From Panagrolaimus kolymaensis (lineage: Eukaryota > Nematoda > Chromadorea > Rhabditida > Panagrolaimidae), in the NCBI GenBank assembly GCA_028622995.1, contig JAJQJQ010000017.1, forward strand, positions 3,472,001-3,536,000: 64,000 nt of DNA, written 5' to 3'. The position numbers and the translations under genes are program-made. This document shows positions 27,993-40,857 of the stretch, one piece after another. The notes under the pieces were generated by a model, which was not told the DNA's origin, did not search any database, and worked only from the letters and a program-made list of their open reading frames with translations. Every line of letters begins with the position of its first letter. Position 1 is the stretch's first letter.

Positions 27993-30900
27993 TTAATTGA
28001 CTTTAGCATAAGAAGGTGGAGAGAAACGACGACGGGCAAGTTTAAAAAGATATAATGGGAGACATGATATCATCGTAATAAGCGTTGTTTTCGTAATAAA
28101 AGTCCAGGAAAGAACAAATTGACGATCAAAGAATTTATCCAATACCAAAAGTGAAATTCCATATAAGCTGAGACTTAGACCCTGAAATAAAAATTCGATA
28201 AAAGTACGTATAATAAAATAGCTCTTACTTGTGCTACGAGCATTGCCCAATGCCATGTATGAACGGTCATCGCAACCATGATGAGTTCTGTTACAATCAA
28301 TGCAGAGAAACTTATTGATACGACATGAATGAAATCATTATCAAAAGCAACAAGAGCACCATACATAATAACAGCTCCTTGATAAACGCTTACAAGAACC
28401 CAAATACAAAAAGTTTTAAAGGAGAGTGAACGTCCTTTACCAAGCTCTTTATATAATTCAGGATAAGTTAAAGCATTATCAGCAGTAACGTCTCGATCAA
28501 CAACTAATGAAAAGACAGGTAACATTGTGTACGCCGTAGAGTATGCAACCATGAGAACACCTTGATAAAGAGAAACCGAAGCAAAATAGAAGACGCAAGA
28601 GAATATTGCTTGCATAATTGAAATTATCAAACCACGATGCATAACGAATTGTGAAAGCGCGGAGGATCGTTTGTAACAGAATCGACCATGGACAAGAAGT
28701 AGCCGACAAATATGATGAAATTGAGTAATTGAAAAATCAGCAGCAAGAGAAGCTTGCTTTCCTTCCTAAAATAGAAAATAACATTATGGAAATTTAAATC
28801 AAAAGTTCAGTATAAAACTAACGTGAGCATCGATGCCGATACCAGCATGAGCAGCTTGAATCATGGAAACATCATTTCCTCCATCACCAATAGCAGCAAC
28901 TCTTGCAGGTTTCTTGTAGCGTTTAAGGAGATTGACAATTTGAGCTTTCTGTTCAGGTGAACAACGGCAGCAAACAACGGCAGTACATGAACAAACAAGT
29001 TCAGCAACTTCGGCTTCATAATATTGGAGACAAACATTTAAAGCAGATCCCGTCATTACTAGAGCAACATCGCTTTTTCTAAAAGAAAATAATCAGATGT
29101 ATATATTTAAAAAATAAAGCTACAAACTTTCGAAGCTGATTGAGTTCATTATGTGCTTCTGTTCGACTTTGTACTTGTCCAAAAACATGAATGTTATCAG
29201 TTCGCGAGAAAAGTCCAGATGATTTTGCAATACATATAGCAGTTTCAAGCTTGTCTCCGGTCAACATCCAAACTTTAATACCAGCATTTCTTAAAAGTTC
29301 GAGAGAAGTTGTGACTTGATCTTGCAGTTTGTCTTCAACTCCAGTTAGACATAAAAGTTGAAGATCAGTTTCAAGTCGGCGAAGAACGGCGGACATATGT
29401 TCACTGCGATCGGTAACGGTCATCTTTGCAACATGATATTGCTTTTCGAAATCAACAAGTTGTTCAGGAGTAAGTGACTTCTTAGCCACAACAAGAGTTC
29501 GAAGACCTTCACGAGCCATATTTGAGCATTCTTCTTCCAACCAATCATTGTATTGAACTATGGGTGCCATAACAGTATCAGCTCCTTTCATTAAAAAGTG
29601 AATTTCATCAGTTGATTCATCCTAAAAATAATATTTTAATCCTACATATATTTTGGAATTAAAAACAATGTTACTTACTCTAACAATAATACCCATACGT
29701 TTACTTTCAGATGTGAATGGGAAAAGATGTAAAATCTGGAATCGCTTACGATTTCCATTGTTTAATTGAAGTTCCATGGAAGTTAAATCACGAAAAGCAA
29801 GTCTAACTCCAATTTGTTCAGTCCATTCAACGAGCGCAACTTCATCAGGAGAGGCAGCTTGATATTCAACTCTACCATTTTCTTCAATAGGAGTAACATT
29901 GTGACAGAGAGCAATAGCTTCGACAGCTGTTTGAAGTTTCATAGAAAAAGAATGTCTACCAAGTTTTCCAGAATAAGCTGATTCAATATGCATAGCAACA
30001 TCATTAAATTCACCACCAAAAGAAACTGAGCCAAGATGAATCTGAATTTTTTAAACGGTAATTTTTTTTAAGTAAAAAAACTCAAACCTTTTTAAATTTC
30101 ATTTCATTTTTGGTAAGCGTTCCAGTTTTATCAGAAAGTAAAAAGGAGATACGACCAAGTTCTTCAGGAATGGTGGAACTTCGAACAACAGTACCAGGAA
30201 TCATTTTATCTCTTCCAATAAGCCACGAATAAAAGAGTTTTGCCATATCCAAATTTACCCGAAGTGAAATAGGAATAATGTATGAAAAAAGAAGAACGAA
30301 TCGCATCAAATATCGGTACCAATTTGTATCAAGACCTTTCATTACTACCATGACTGAGGAAAGAATAACGACGAAAAAGAATAAAATCTTTGTAAGGTTG
30401 TTAACTTCGAGATCAAGAAGGCCGACTTTGGATTCAGGTAAAGTTGTATTCATAACCGATCGAGTTTCACGACCAGTATAAACGACAAGACCAATGGCGG
30501 TACCAGAAGCAAGTACAGTGTTAGCCCATAATACATTTTCAACACACAAACCTCCATCAGTAACACCTTCAGCAGTATTGATTCGATAAGTTCCAACAAA
30601 AGCATGAATATCTTTTTGAGGCTTTTCAGCATAGATTTCACAATTTAGATCAAGAATGTCAGAATCTTCTGGGATGTTTTGTGTATACGGTACAGCAATA
30701 CGCAATTTCCAATCGGTTTCACCATCAAGTTGATCAGTACGAATAAAACAAGCACCAGATTTTTCAGTTGTTCGAAGTAAAACGACATCGGCGGGGATAC
30801 GTTTATCTTTGTGGATAACTATCAAATCGCCGACTTGAATATTCCTAAAAAATAATAATAATAGGTGTATCAAAAAAAAAAGAAGAAGAAACTTACGCGC

Positions 30901-31950
30901 TTTCAATCTCATCAAAGCCATTTCGAGTTAACTTTTCATATTTTTCGCTATTCATTTCTCTATCACGCCAGAATCGAACAATATCATCCACAGCTTCTCT
31001 GATTAATGTAATTGTTAAAACAAAGCCCTAGAGAGAAATAATATTAATTAAAGCTTCAATAAGGTAAATCAAACCATACCAACGGTCCCCAATATGTGAT
31101 AGGAGCTCCAATTTGTATTGCTGGTATAAATTGACTGCATGCCATCAACAAGAAATACAAATTAAGGAAGAATTTGAATTGTTGAAAAAGAACCATTGGA
31201 ACAAAAGTAAATACATTGTATTTTTGATTACAAACAGCATTTCTTGGAAAGTTATTGCCACCATGACAAATAGGTCCATGTCCAACACGAATTGTTCTTG
31301 AATGAAGCGGTCTTCGACGTTGAAAAATATTCCTACAACATCTAAAAATAAAACAGATAAAGTTAAGTAAAGTATATCGATTAGCCCTCACTTTGTTAAA
31401 GAAAATCTTTGTCCACTAACATAGTAAGTTTGTGAGTTTTTAGTCATTTTAATCGTTCGAGGCTCATTCGTACTACCAAAAATGTCCCTCGGTATAGGAG
31501 AATATTGCCGAAAAGTATACATTTTTTTCAAAGCAAAAAACTAGTTTTACGATTTAAACCAAAATTAATCCTATTCTAAACTATGACTGGACCTTCCAAA
31601 AGTTAACAAAATTCATGCAAAATATTTGGAAAGGTTTTTTGTGAAAGTTTAAGAAACATTTGTCTTTTTTTATATCATGGTTTAAAAAAACCCTCTATTC
31701 TGACTCATCATTTTTTTTAAATGTGCTTACTTTTATTAAAATTTCTAAAATCAAAAGGATAAAATGAATAAATGTCTTACCTGAGCATTGTGCTGCAGTT
31801 GGAAAATGAATTTAATGATGATGCACGAGATGGATGCGGAATCAAATAAGCGTCGTCGTCGATTATGCTAGAGCGGTCTCCCATCAGCATCAATGGAGTT
31901 CTTTCGCCAGCTAATCTTCGTCGATTCTTTGAATGACGATCAAAACGCAT
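27993..31950 (-). CDS. tat-5: P4-ATPase phospholipid flippase (ATP9/Neo1 type)
   Basis: Eight shared exons (31080-31341, 30897-31027, 30088-30844, 29679-30041, 29128-29621, 28823-29078, 28229-28765, 27993-28181) follow one of two alternative first exons, giving 1052 or 1039 aa. It is an inner-leaflet-directed aminophospholipid flippase; C. elegans TAT-5 keeps PE off the cell surface and limits vesicle budding. Seen: DGETDWK in the actuator domain (P4 hallmark replacing TGES), phosphorylation motif [33 protein letters not shown], the hinge [19 protein letters not shown], and about ten membrane helices. The short N- and C-termini and the GVEDKLQ...C-end order fit the Neo1/ATP9 class, which needs no CDC50 partner. 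Confidence 0.95.
31392..31522 (-). other. tat-5: tat-5 alternative first exon B (proximal)
   Basis: It opens with [16 protein letters not shown], carries a Lys/Asn-rich middle and ends in phase 2 (AA|GTGAGG), the same phase as exon A. This implies a second promoter between 31523 and 31780. Confidence 0.78.
31781..31950 (-). other. tat-5: tat-5 alternative first exon A (distal)
   Basis: It encodes [18 protein letters not shown]... followed by an acidic/Ser patch and ends in phase 2 (AG|GTAAGA). It fits the shared exon starting at 31341. It cannot join the proximal first exon without hitting a stop, so the two are alternatives. Confidence 0.8.
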
Positions 31951-32488
31951 ACAAAAGATAAAAGATTATATATATGTATGAGAAGTAATAAAACCAATTT
32001 AATAGTTCATTACAAAACAAAAAGTTTGAAATCTTTCTTTTCAACTTTGTTGTCGCAAAAAATTGTAAAGAAAAAAGAGAGAGATTTTTTTGTTCTCAAA
32101 AACAAAGTCTCATTCGCGTCGAGATGAAAAGGGTTGTTGAAATCATAAAGATGTAGCCGCGAGCAATGAAGCCATTCCTCGTGTTTTGCGGTCTTTTTCT
32201 TCAAATTAGAAATGCTTGTTACCCATAAACACTTTATTTAACAACAGTTTGTTCTAAAAAAATGTAGTTTGTGTGTTAGATATGTAAATGGTATGTTATC
32301 TATTCGAGGTCATTGATTAAAAAATAATAAGTATTTTAAAGACACACAAGATTATGCAGAGTTGTAATAAATACACTTAATTAAATATACGGTTAATCTT
32401 TATTAATTACATACATAAAAACAATTATTATTAAGAAATATAAAACGTTTAATCTGAATCAGATTCATTGACATTTGAAGATCAACTT
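31951..32488. other. Intergenic, no gene seen
   Basis: tat-5 upstream region and the 3' UTR of the ISXO2-like gene. AT-rich. Confidence 0.5.
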
Positions 32489-33924
32489 TCACATATTATT
32501 GCCATCATAATCAAAGGATTTAATTGCTTGAACTTTTACAATTATTGGTTGTAATAAAGGAGCTTCTGGAGCAAAGGAGTCAGATGTAGTAGCTTTGCTT
32601 TCAGCTTTCATATCAGCATGTTCACAATTTTCAGGAACCTCTTTCTTAGGCGAAAAATGATATGGTTGAAGTTGAGCAGTTGGTTCTTGGTTTACACTTT
32701 CATCTGGTTTTAGGTTTGACATACGAGATAAAAGGCGTAACCTGCCAGAAGGCTTCGAAAGCTGAGGTCCTTCATTCTTATCATCGGTTTGAATCTCTTG
32801 CTTGACCATGGTTTTATGCTGAGCTTCCTTTTCTTCTTGATGACCAGTAGATGATTCTTTTTTTACAACAGGTTCATGCTTGACATTGGACGTTGAAGGA
32901 TTAGAGCGTGCTCCCCAAAAACAAATAAAACCAAAATGATTGATTCCAACGGAAGTGAGAAATTGTTGACGTAAATGCTCTGGAGCAATTTTGGAATCTT
33001 TTGCAAGTTCTTTTGAAAGTTTTACAACTTCTTCTTCAACCATTTGACGAAATCGATTAAGAATAGTTCGAGCACTTCGAATATGAGCAATATTTAAGCG
33101 ACTAATAATATCAGCATCAGAGACATTTTTGGAAAAAAGAAATAGCATTCGAAGAATTGGGAGAATTCCAATAGAACGATCATCAAGAAATGTACCTTTT
33201 TTTATTCCACGAACAGAGCAAGTAAACCGGTGAGCATTTTCAGTACGACGACATACCCACTAAAAAAATGTTATGATTATAGAGTAATAAAAACAACAGT
33301 AAACTTGTATTTTTTAACCCAACTTTAAAATTCTAAGAGTATCTAAATTACATTCTATGAATCTCCCTTTTAAAAAATACTTACACGATAGCCACAGGAA
33401 TTGTTGAATTTGCAAAAAGACATGTGGCGATGGCATTTTGTACAGATCCCAATATTCTGAACGAGCCCAACTTTAGCGGCAAAAGCTATGGCACTTTCAT
33501 TATCATATACGAGCTTTTCAAATTCTTCTTCAGAAAGGTTTGTAAAATCACCAACAATATTTTCAGGTTGAATCACATCCTCTTCAGCAACAATGAAAAG
33601 TTTGGTGCGGCGTCGATGAGATTGAGTTTTCATTACCAATTCAGCATCAGATGAAAGAGGAGGAGGTGGCAAAGCTAAAGATGGTTGTTCATTTGAAGAA
33701 GCAGGCGTATACGAAGTGTATGCTTGATTGAAAGCAGTAGTAATGGTTGCAAGATCAGCAGCTGACAAGTTCATATTTGTTAAATTCAATTGAAATTTTC
33801 CATCATGTGTTGAAAGAATTGATGGTGTTAAAGCAGATGATGATGACGCAACAGGATTGGGAGAAGCTTCAGTAGTACTCATTGAAGCAAGCGACATTCC
33901 AAGATGACTAAACGAATCACTCAT
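32489..33924 (-). CDS. ISXO2-type transposase N-terminal domain protein (probably domesticated)
   Basis: Two exons (33385-33924 and 32489-33259) encode 436 aa. The first ~150 residues are a Ser/Pro-rich, disordered leader. Next comes a zinc-ribbon plus helical segment: ICTKCHRHMSFC, GYRWVCRR, then RFTCSVRGIKKGTFLDD and a helix pair ending SARTILNRFRQMVEEEV. This is the order seen at the front of ISXO2/IS1595 transposases (C-x2-C, WxCR, VRxGT-F). No DDE catalytic domain follows. The rest is a Lys/Glu/Ser-rich tail with SUMO-like KxE sites (VKHEP, VKQEI, VKKES). I infer a host DNA- or chromatin-binding protein derived from a transposase. Confidence 0.65.
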
Positions 33925-35155
33925 TAATGAATTTTTGGATACATTTTTTCTTTATATATCGGTTCTTCAAAGGAATGGGAATTGGCTTCAATTTTCCCAT
34001 GAAATTTACATTTCACCCAAAATTCGAACGAAAACATTTGCTTGCCATGGAATTTATTTTTTTTTGTTCAAGGTAAATAATAAAGATTATTTTTTATTTT
34101 CTATCATTCTTTATTTGGTTCTCATCTGAAAATGAAATAAAAACAAATAATTCAGAAAAAATAACGTGCGCTAGAAAAATTTTTTAGTCTAAACAATTTT
34201 GCTTAAAATTTTAAATTTGAAAAGATTATTGTATGTGGTTTTTAATCCAAGACTCAATAAAGGCATAAAAAGCTGAATTTTCTTCTTATCAAGATGTTGT
34301 AGTAACAACAATAAATAATAAATCTTTCCAAAAAAAGTTTCGAACGCCTTTAATAATAAAATAAACAAACTTTTTTTCCAAAAGAATTTTTTTAAATTAT
34401 TTGCCGCGTCTTTTTTATAAATAATCTTTATTGTTTGTATTCGCCTTTAATGCATTAGAAATTTTCTTTAATTATTTAAAGTTTTGTAAACTAAAAAAGC
34501 ATATATTTTTTAAACAATGCGATTTAGAAGTAGGAAACTAAAGAGAGACAACAAAAAATTCATGATAATAAATTTTTAGGTATTTTTTTTTTATTGAATC
34601 TTAATAAAAAGTTTATCTATGAATTAGATCTAATAATATGTGGTGATCAGTTTATTTTCAATTTTATTATTTCGAAAGAGCTAACATTAAATTCAGAATA
34701 GCTTTTTGAAATTTGCATGAATCGAATCGCGAAAGTACTAACTACATCGAAGTTGAACCAAATATGTGCCAATTTTTTTTTGGGCATTACTTTTATCAAA
34801 GATGACAAAAACTGCAAAAAGATAAAATCTGCCAAAGTGCGTTCTTTAGGTGATATTTAGAAAAAAGTTTATTGCCTTTCTTCGATGATAAGGAAAGAAG
34901 AGACAACAAACAAGCAGCAACAGAAGTTAACAAATTGCTCCGCGGTGATTGCGCAAGCCAATATTCTTTTTCTTCTTCGATCAACTGCTTGCTTTGATTT
35001 ATCGTTGCAAGGGGCGTTAGTGTAACCTCTTTATTTCTTTATTTCTTGAATCTTATAGAAAAGTGATTCGTCAAAAAAAAAAAAACGATTAAAAAACAAA
35101 AGTCATATTTTTTATTCCATTTTTTTAATTGGTTTTTATGATTTTATAAAGAATA
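33925..35155. other. Divergent intergenic region, no gene seen
   Basis: 1.2 kb between the divergent starts of the ISXO2-like gene and nkcc-1. AT-rich; short frames at 34647-34984 are shadows. Confidence 0.5.
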
Positions 35156-38100
35156 ATGGCCGAAAGAAAGCCTCGGTTTAGCATTGCACCCGTCAAGGTA
35201 AGTACATTAACAATTTTTTGGCCCCAAAAATATTGTAAAAGGAAGAAATGAAACGAGAGAGATCATATTGAAAAACGATCTCGATCAAAATTGCCTATCA
35301 TCATTTGTTTCTTTTTCTCTTTTCTTTTTTACTATTTTTTTTTATTAGATGGAATCTTCTGATAGTGCCAATACTTCCACCACAGAATTATCATCATCGG
35401 AATCCGATGTAAATGAAATTCATCATCATGAAATGGATGAAAGCCATGAACGATGTCCTGATACAATTACTCGACATCAAAGTTTACCCGTAATTATTGA
35501 AGATGTTTTTGAGGAAGAGGAAACTCTTAGAAAAATGGTATGGCTTTCAAGGTTATAAGTTAATAATAATACTAAGCATTTTTTTTTTTTTTTAGCCAAA
35601 GCTATCTATTTCATCACAAAATATGGAAACATTTCCGAAAGATTGGGATCCAACTTTGACATTGGAAGCTCCACCAAATATTGATAATTATCGACTTACC
35701 ATTCAAAAAAATATTCGGCCATCAATGCCTGAATTGATGCATGGCTCCAAAAGGCATCTATCAGCTTCAGATATGCCTAATGGAGTTTGTTATTTGCAGC
35801 TACTTTTTCATTAATGAAAAATATTTTTAGCGTTTACCATCTGCGGATTCTCGCCGAATGGACCTTGAATCAGGTTATGAAGCTTATGAATTAAAGCCTA
35901 AAAAATTTCCAAAAGTTAATAAACCAATGGGATGGTTTTCTGGTGTTTATATACCGACCTTGTAAATTAACCGCATTGAAATAGGCCAAAAATAATTTTT
36001 TACTTTATAGCACGAATATCGTAGGAACTTTGTTGTATCTTCGTATGGGATATGTTGCCGGACAAGCTGGAGTTGGTAAGTCTTCTTTTTTATATCTTGA
36101 AATAACAATTTTCTTAACAAAAATCAATAATAACCTGTTTTGTTCCGCAATTTTGAAAAACTACTCTTCGTTTTTATTTTATGGTTTTATTAATTAATTG
36201 ATTCTATTTTGCCCTTTTTATTGTAACTGATTTATTACTATTATTGTTTTTTTATAGCCGTTGGTTTGGGAATTGTGATTTTTTCCACGTTTGTTATTGG
36301 AATTACTGCACTTTCTCTTACGGGAATTTGTTCCAATGGGAAAATAAAAAAAGGTGGATTGTATTATGTCGTTTCCCGATCTCTTGGCCCACAGCTTGGT
36401 GGATGTATTGGATTTATTTTTTCTGTGGCAAATATAGGCATGGCCGCCCTTTATATTGTTGGTATATCGGAATTTATTTCCGATTTACTTCAAGAGGCTG
36501 GATATGATTATGTTACATTCAATGATGTTTGGGATAATCGTGTATTTTCATTAGGTGAGAAAATGAGCTAATTGTTGTAGCTATGACTGCCTTTTAATGA
36601 ATCATCGTTATTAAATTCATTATTTTTAGCACTTTGCGCAATTTTAATGTTAATTGCATTTGCTGGACCAAATATTGAAAATTCTTTTACATATTTTTTC
36701 TTTTCAACTTATTTTATTTCTTATTTAAATTGGATAATTGGAACTTTCATGCCAGTTAATGATGAACAGAGTGTTCGAGGTGTTACTGGATATTCAACAG
36801 CCACGGTAAGAGGCTCAAAATGAGAAAATTAGCTCTTATTATTATTTAATATTTTAGCTTCATGCAAATCTTTTCCCTGATTACCGTAATGGGGAGTCAG
36901 TAGTTACAGTTTTTGCTGTGTTTTTTCCTGGATTCACTGGGATGCTTGCAAGTACAATGTATGTTGAACAATTAGCTGATCCCGGTCGAGATGTTGCAAA
37001 AGGGCTTTTTACTTCCATCGGAAGCACTGCAATTATGTATCTTGTTGCTGTATTCTCATCAGGGGCTACAATTCTTCGAGATGCTGATGGTGAAACATTT
37101 CCAACTATAAATGAAACAACCAACCTTTGGGGTAAACCTAATTGTGCTGAAACCTTTTCTTGCAAATATGGCCTTTCAAATTATCATCAGGTAAACCATA
37201 ACAAACAAATAAAATTTCCAAAAAATGTATTTCTAGGTTGCAGAATTGCAATCAGCATGGCGACCTTTGATTATTGTAGGCATGCTAGTAAGTGTTTAAC
37301 TTATTATTGGCCTTATTAGACTTTACTCCTTTAGGGTATGACAATTTCATCAACGATGACAAATTTGGATCAAGGTCCAATTAATTTTCAAGCTGCATGT
37401 AAGGATTCCTTATTTCCTTATATGAAATATTTCGCAAAAGAATATGGTCCAAGTAAAGAGCCTCGACGAGCATACGTTTTATTTGCATTTCTTACAATGC
37501 TTCTTTGTCTCATAGGTGATTTAAATTCTCTCAATGAAATTGTTACAAATCTTTTTATGGTTACTTATGCCCTTGTGAATTATGCATGCTTTGATGCTTC
37601 GTTTGCCCGGACCTTGGGATTTAGACCAAACTTTAAATACTATAACATGTGGGTTTCTCTTGCTGGAGCAGTAATTTGTATTGCTGTGATGTTCGTGATT
37701 TCAATAGTTCATTCCATTATTATTTGTCTCATTTTTGCTATAACTATGGCATATTTTCATTACTACAGTCCTGAAACAAATTGGGGCGATACAAATCAAG
37801 CTCATATGTATCGTAATGCTTTAACAAGCCTGCAAAAAGTTACAAATACTGAAATCCATGTTAAAAATTATCGACCTCAAATTATGTTAATGAGTGGAAA
37901 CCCCGCAAGCAGAGTGGGTTTATTGGATTTTGCTAATAGTATTACGAAGGGTGATAGTCTTCTCCTGGCTGCCCATGTAATCCCATATCCAGCTAATGAA
38001 CACTTCTTCCAAAAACAAGGAGAGCTTCAAAGTTTTCTTGAACAATGGTTTAAGAACAATAAAATTAAAGGATTTTATCTTAATATTGCAAATGAAAGTA

Positions 38101-39518
38101 TTCGAGCTGGAAGTCAAAGCTTCCTTCAAACTGCTGGCCTGGGAAAGTTACGCCCAAATGTTTTGATGATTGGTTTTAAAAATTGGACAAAATTACAACG
38201 TGAAAATATTGGAGAAATTGATGAATATGTGGGAATTTTAAGAGATGCCTTTGAAAGCAATTATGGCGTTGGAATACTTAGAAATGGCGAAGATGGATTT
38301 GATCATAGCGAAGAACTTTCGGAATTGCAAGAAAAAGATCTCACTGTGTTAAAAAGGGATTCGGACCAATATGAAGATGCAGAACTTTTTGGAACTTTAA
38401 AACAAGTTAGAAAAAGCAGTCATCATCATTCATTAAAACGTAACAAATTTACAAAAATATATCAACTTTTCAATAATGTTTTTAGATCATCATAAATTTT
38501 ATTGTGATCGATGGATGTTTTCAAAGCCTCCAGAGCCAAATGAAATAAAATCAAAGAAAATGGACCGAAAGATATCTTCATTTGCTACTTTGAAACATTC
38601 ACTCTCAAATTCGTTAAATTCTTCAACTCGGGTGTTTCCTTCTCCCTCTTCTTCATCTGTACCCACAACTTCAGATGACAGGAATGTCAATTTTACCGTT
38701 GATAGCATTGATAAAACTTCAGAAGAAGATGAAGAAAGGTAAAAAAAAATAGCCTTTTAAAATAAAATGAAATTCCATATTTTTTAGAGAATTAAAGCTA
38801 CTTGAAATTCAACAAAATTTAGCATTTGAATTAAATAAATTTCATCGAAGAGTCAAAAGAGGTCGAATCGATGTTTGGTGGTTGTATGATGATGGAGGAT
38901 TAACATTGTTAATTCCACATTTGCTTCGACTCCCTAAATCTTATCTCGAAGGTGCACATTTACGCATTTTCACTCTTGCAAGTTCTCAAGCGATGGTGGA
39001 AGCAGATGAAGAAAATATGATTGCAATGTTAACAAAATTCCGAATCGAATTCACCAATGTTAAAGTTATTCGAGATATTAGTCGAAAACCACATAGAACT
39101 ACGTAAGTTTTCAAATCATTATTTATTGTTAGAATTAAATTTAAAAAATCTTTAGAATTAGACAATTTGAAGAAATAATAAAACCATGGAAAGCTTCGCC
39201 CGAAGATAAAAGGCCGGGTTTAATAACGGATGAAGAATTAGCAATGCAAAAATGTCGAACTGCAAGACAATTGAGAACTCAAGAATTATTGCAACAACAT
39301 TCATATGATTCAAGTTTAATTGTCATGTATGAATTTTTATTTTAATTATTTTAAGGAGATTTTTTTCATTTTCAATCTTTTATAGAACTCTTCCTATTCC
39401 ACGTACTGATGTTTCAGCATGTTTATATATTTCATGGCTCGACGTAATGACAAGACAATTGCCACCAACCTTGATGATTCGCGGAAATCAATCAAGTGTT
39501 CTTAGTTTTTATGCTTAA
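35156..39518 (+). CDS. nkcc-1: Na-K-2Cl cotransporter (SLC12 family)
   Basis: Fourteen exons (first 35156-35197, last 39386-39518; long exon 37335-38439) encode 1149 aa in one continuous frame. It is an electroneutral cation-chloride cotransporter of the plasma membr, important for cell volume and for neuronal chloride. Seen: a polar N-terminus, TM1 FTNIVGTLLYLRMGYVAGQAG, TM2-TM3 GICSNGKIKKGGLYYVVSRSLGPQ, MTNLDQGPINFQA, about 12 membrane spans, the C-terminal domain start (RPQIMLMSGNP), VWWLYDDGGLTLLIPHLL and the end LPPTLMIRGNQSSVLSFYA, close to NKCC1's LPPILLVRGNHQSVLTFYS. A 46-nt intron (38440-38485) lies where the frame would otherwise stop. The KCC subfamily is less likely given this C-terminus. 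Confidence 0.94.
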
Positions 39519-39947
39519 AATAGTTCTCAATTTTTCTCTATCGTGTACAAATTTTTTGAAAAATATAGTTTATTTCAATCAATTAAACTCACATCTTTTT
39601 TTTTAAAAACTACTGGAAATATAATGAATTTTATAGGATACAGTATTTAAAAAATAATTCTTTTTATTGTGTTTCGTAAAAGCAAAAAAGAAAGGGTTTC
39701 AATGGGTTTATGCGCTGGTAGCTTCTTTGTTTGCAAGTTCAATGTATTGTTTGAATTCTGAAATTTTTTTATTAGTTTTATTCTTAGAGGGCTCAAGGAA
39801 ATTTGGAATGTAAATTAACAAAATTTTCTCATCATGCGAAAGGTTTCAAACCCTTTTCAAAGAAACTTGTGTATCAGTTTTTGATTCAAAAAGTTTTTTA
39901 ATGACAAGAAATTTCTTGTTGTAAACTCTCGACGACCCTAATTAAAT
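39519..39947. other. Convergent intergenic region
   Basis: 3' regions of nkcc-1 and the EF-hand gene. Nothing else seen. Confidence 0.5.
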
Positions 39948-40222
39948 TTATTTATTACCATCAAAAGTAATCTTTTGATCACCATCTTTATCAGCACTTT
40001 TGATAACGTTGATCAAAAATCTAAGATTTGTTTTGAAGATGGGATCACTTTTGTCATCTTTATCCGCATTAAGGAGCATAACCATAATGTCTTCTAAAAA
40101 ATTGCAATTTGTAAGGAGTTTTATTATTATGAGCAGACTGGCATACCTTTTCCAATAGTTCCTGATCCATCTTTATCAGTATCCCGGAACATGTCTCGAA
40201 GTTGTTTATCCCAGGCAGCCAT
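39948..40222 (-). CDS. Small EF-hand calcium-binding protein
   Basis: Two exons (40147-40222 and 39948-40093) encode 73 aa. Two EF-hand loops are visible: DTDKDGSGTIGK, canonical with a Gly at position 6 though its last position is Lys rather than Glu, and DKDGDQKITFDG near the C-terminus, also lacking the final Glu. It starts directly with MAAWDKQLRDMFRD and has no signal peptide. It is much shorter than calmodulin, about one EF-hand pair. Partner unknown. An acceptor-like TTTTTAG lies about 20 nt upstream of the ATG. Confidence 0.75.
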
Positions 40223-40857
40223 TTTTAACTTACTTTAATCCTAAAAACGATTTACTTTTTTGAAAACTTTTAAAGTTAAATTTATTTCACGTCCAAGGAT
40301 AACAAAAAAACATCACTTTTTTCTCAAGTACACTTTACTTGTTTATTTGCTACGCGAATCAGACATTCTCTGGTTGATTTACAAATAATCCTTCGTCATC
40401 TCATAATTTTAAAAAAAATTAACTAAAACTAAGCTTAAAAATAAAGAAAAATGATTCAAAAAGTTGAGAAATAGATATTTTAAGCTTTTTAAAATAAAGC
40501 AACTGAAACAAAAAGTTTCAAAAAATATAGATTCATCAAAACTTTCTTTTTCTAAACTCTCAACATCGCTTAGGTTGATGCTGGATGATGAAGTGCTGCT
40601 GCACACATACTTGACGCTCACAGCTAAGCTAAATTGTTGATGAATTTTCAAAGCTACTGCTTATATCGTCAAAGTTGAAAAAAAAGTAAAAAAAACTTAT
40701 ATCCACAAAAAATTCGCGCGCAAACAAAGATATTATTTTTTAAGAAAAAGAAAGAAAAAAAACAAAAGTTTAAGATCTTCGCTTTTCTTAAAATTAAGTC
40801 AAAGTAAGCAAAGAAAAGAAAGCTTTATTTAAAATTTAAAAATAACAAAAAATTGTT
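40223..40857. other. Intergenic, no convincing gene
   Basis: A minus-strand open frame at 40409-40651 (Ser-rich, then Phe/Cys-rich) has an ATG but no support from splice sites or similarity. Confidence 0.4.

Noticed and set aside
37200..37319. In-frame extension past the donor at 37190 of nkcc-1
   Set aside because: Reads through a short intron; splicing at 37191-37236 restores the conserved frame VAELQSAWRPLI.
38440..38495. Apparent frameshift and stop in nkcc-1
   Set aside because: A 46-nt canonical intron (GTAACA...TTTTAG) explains it.
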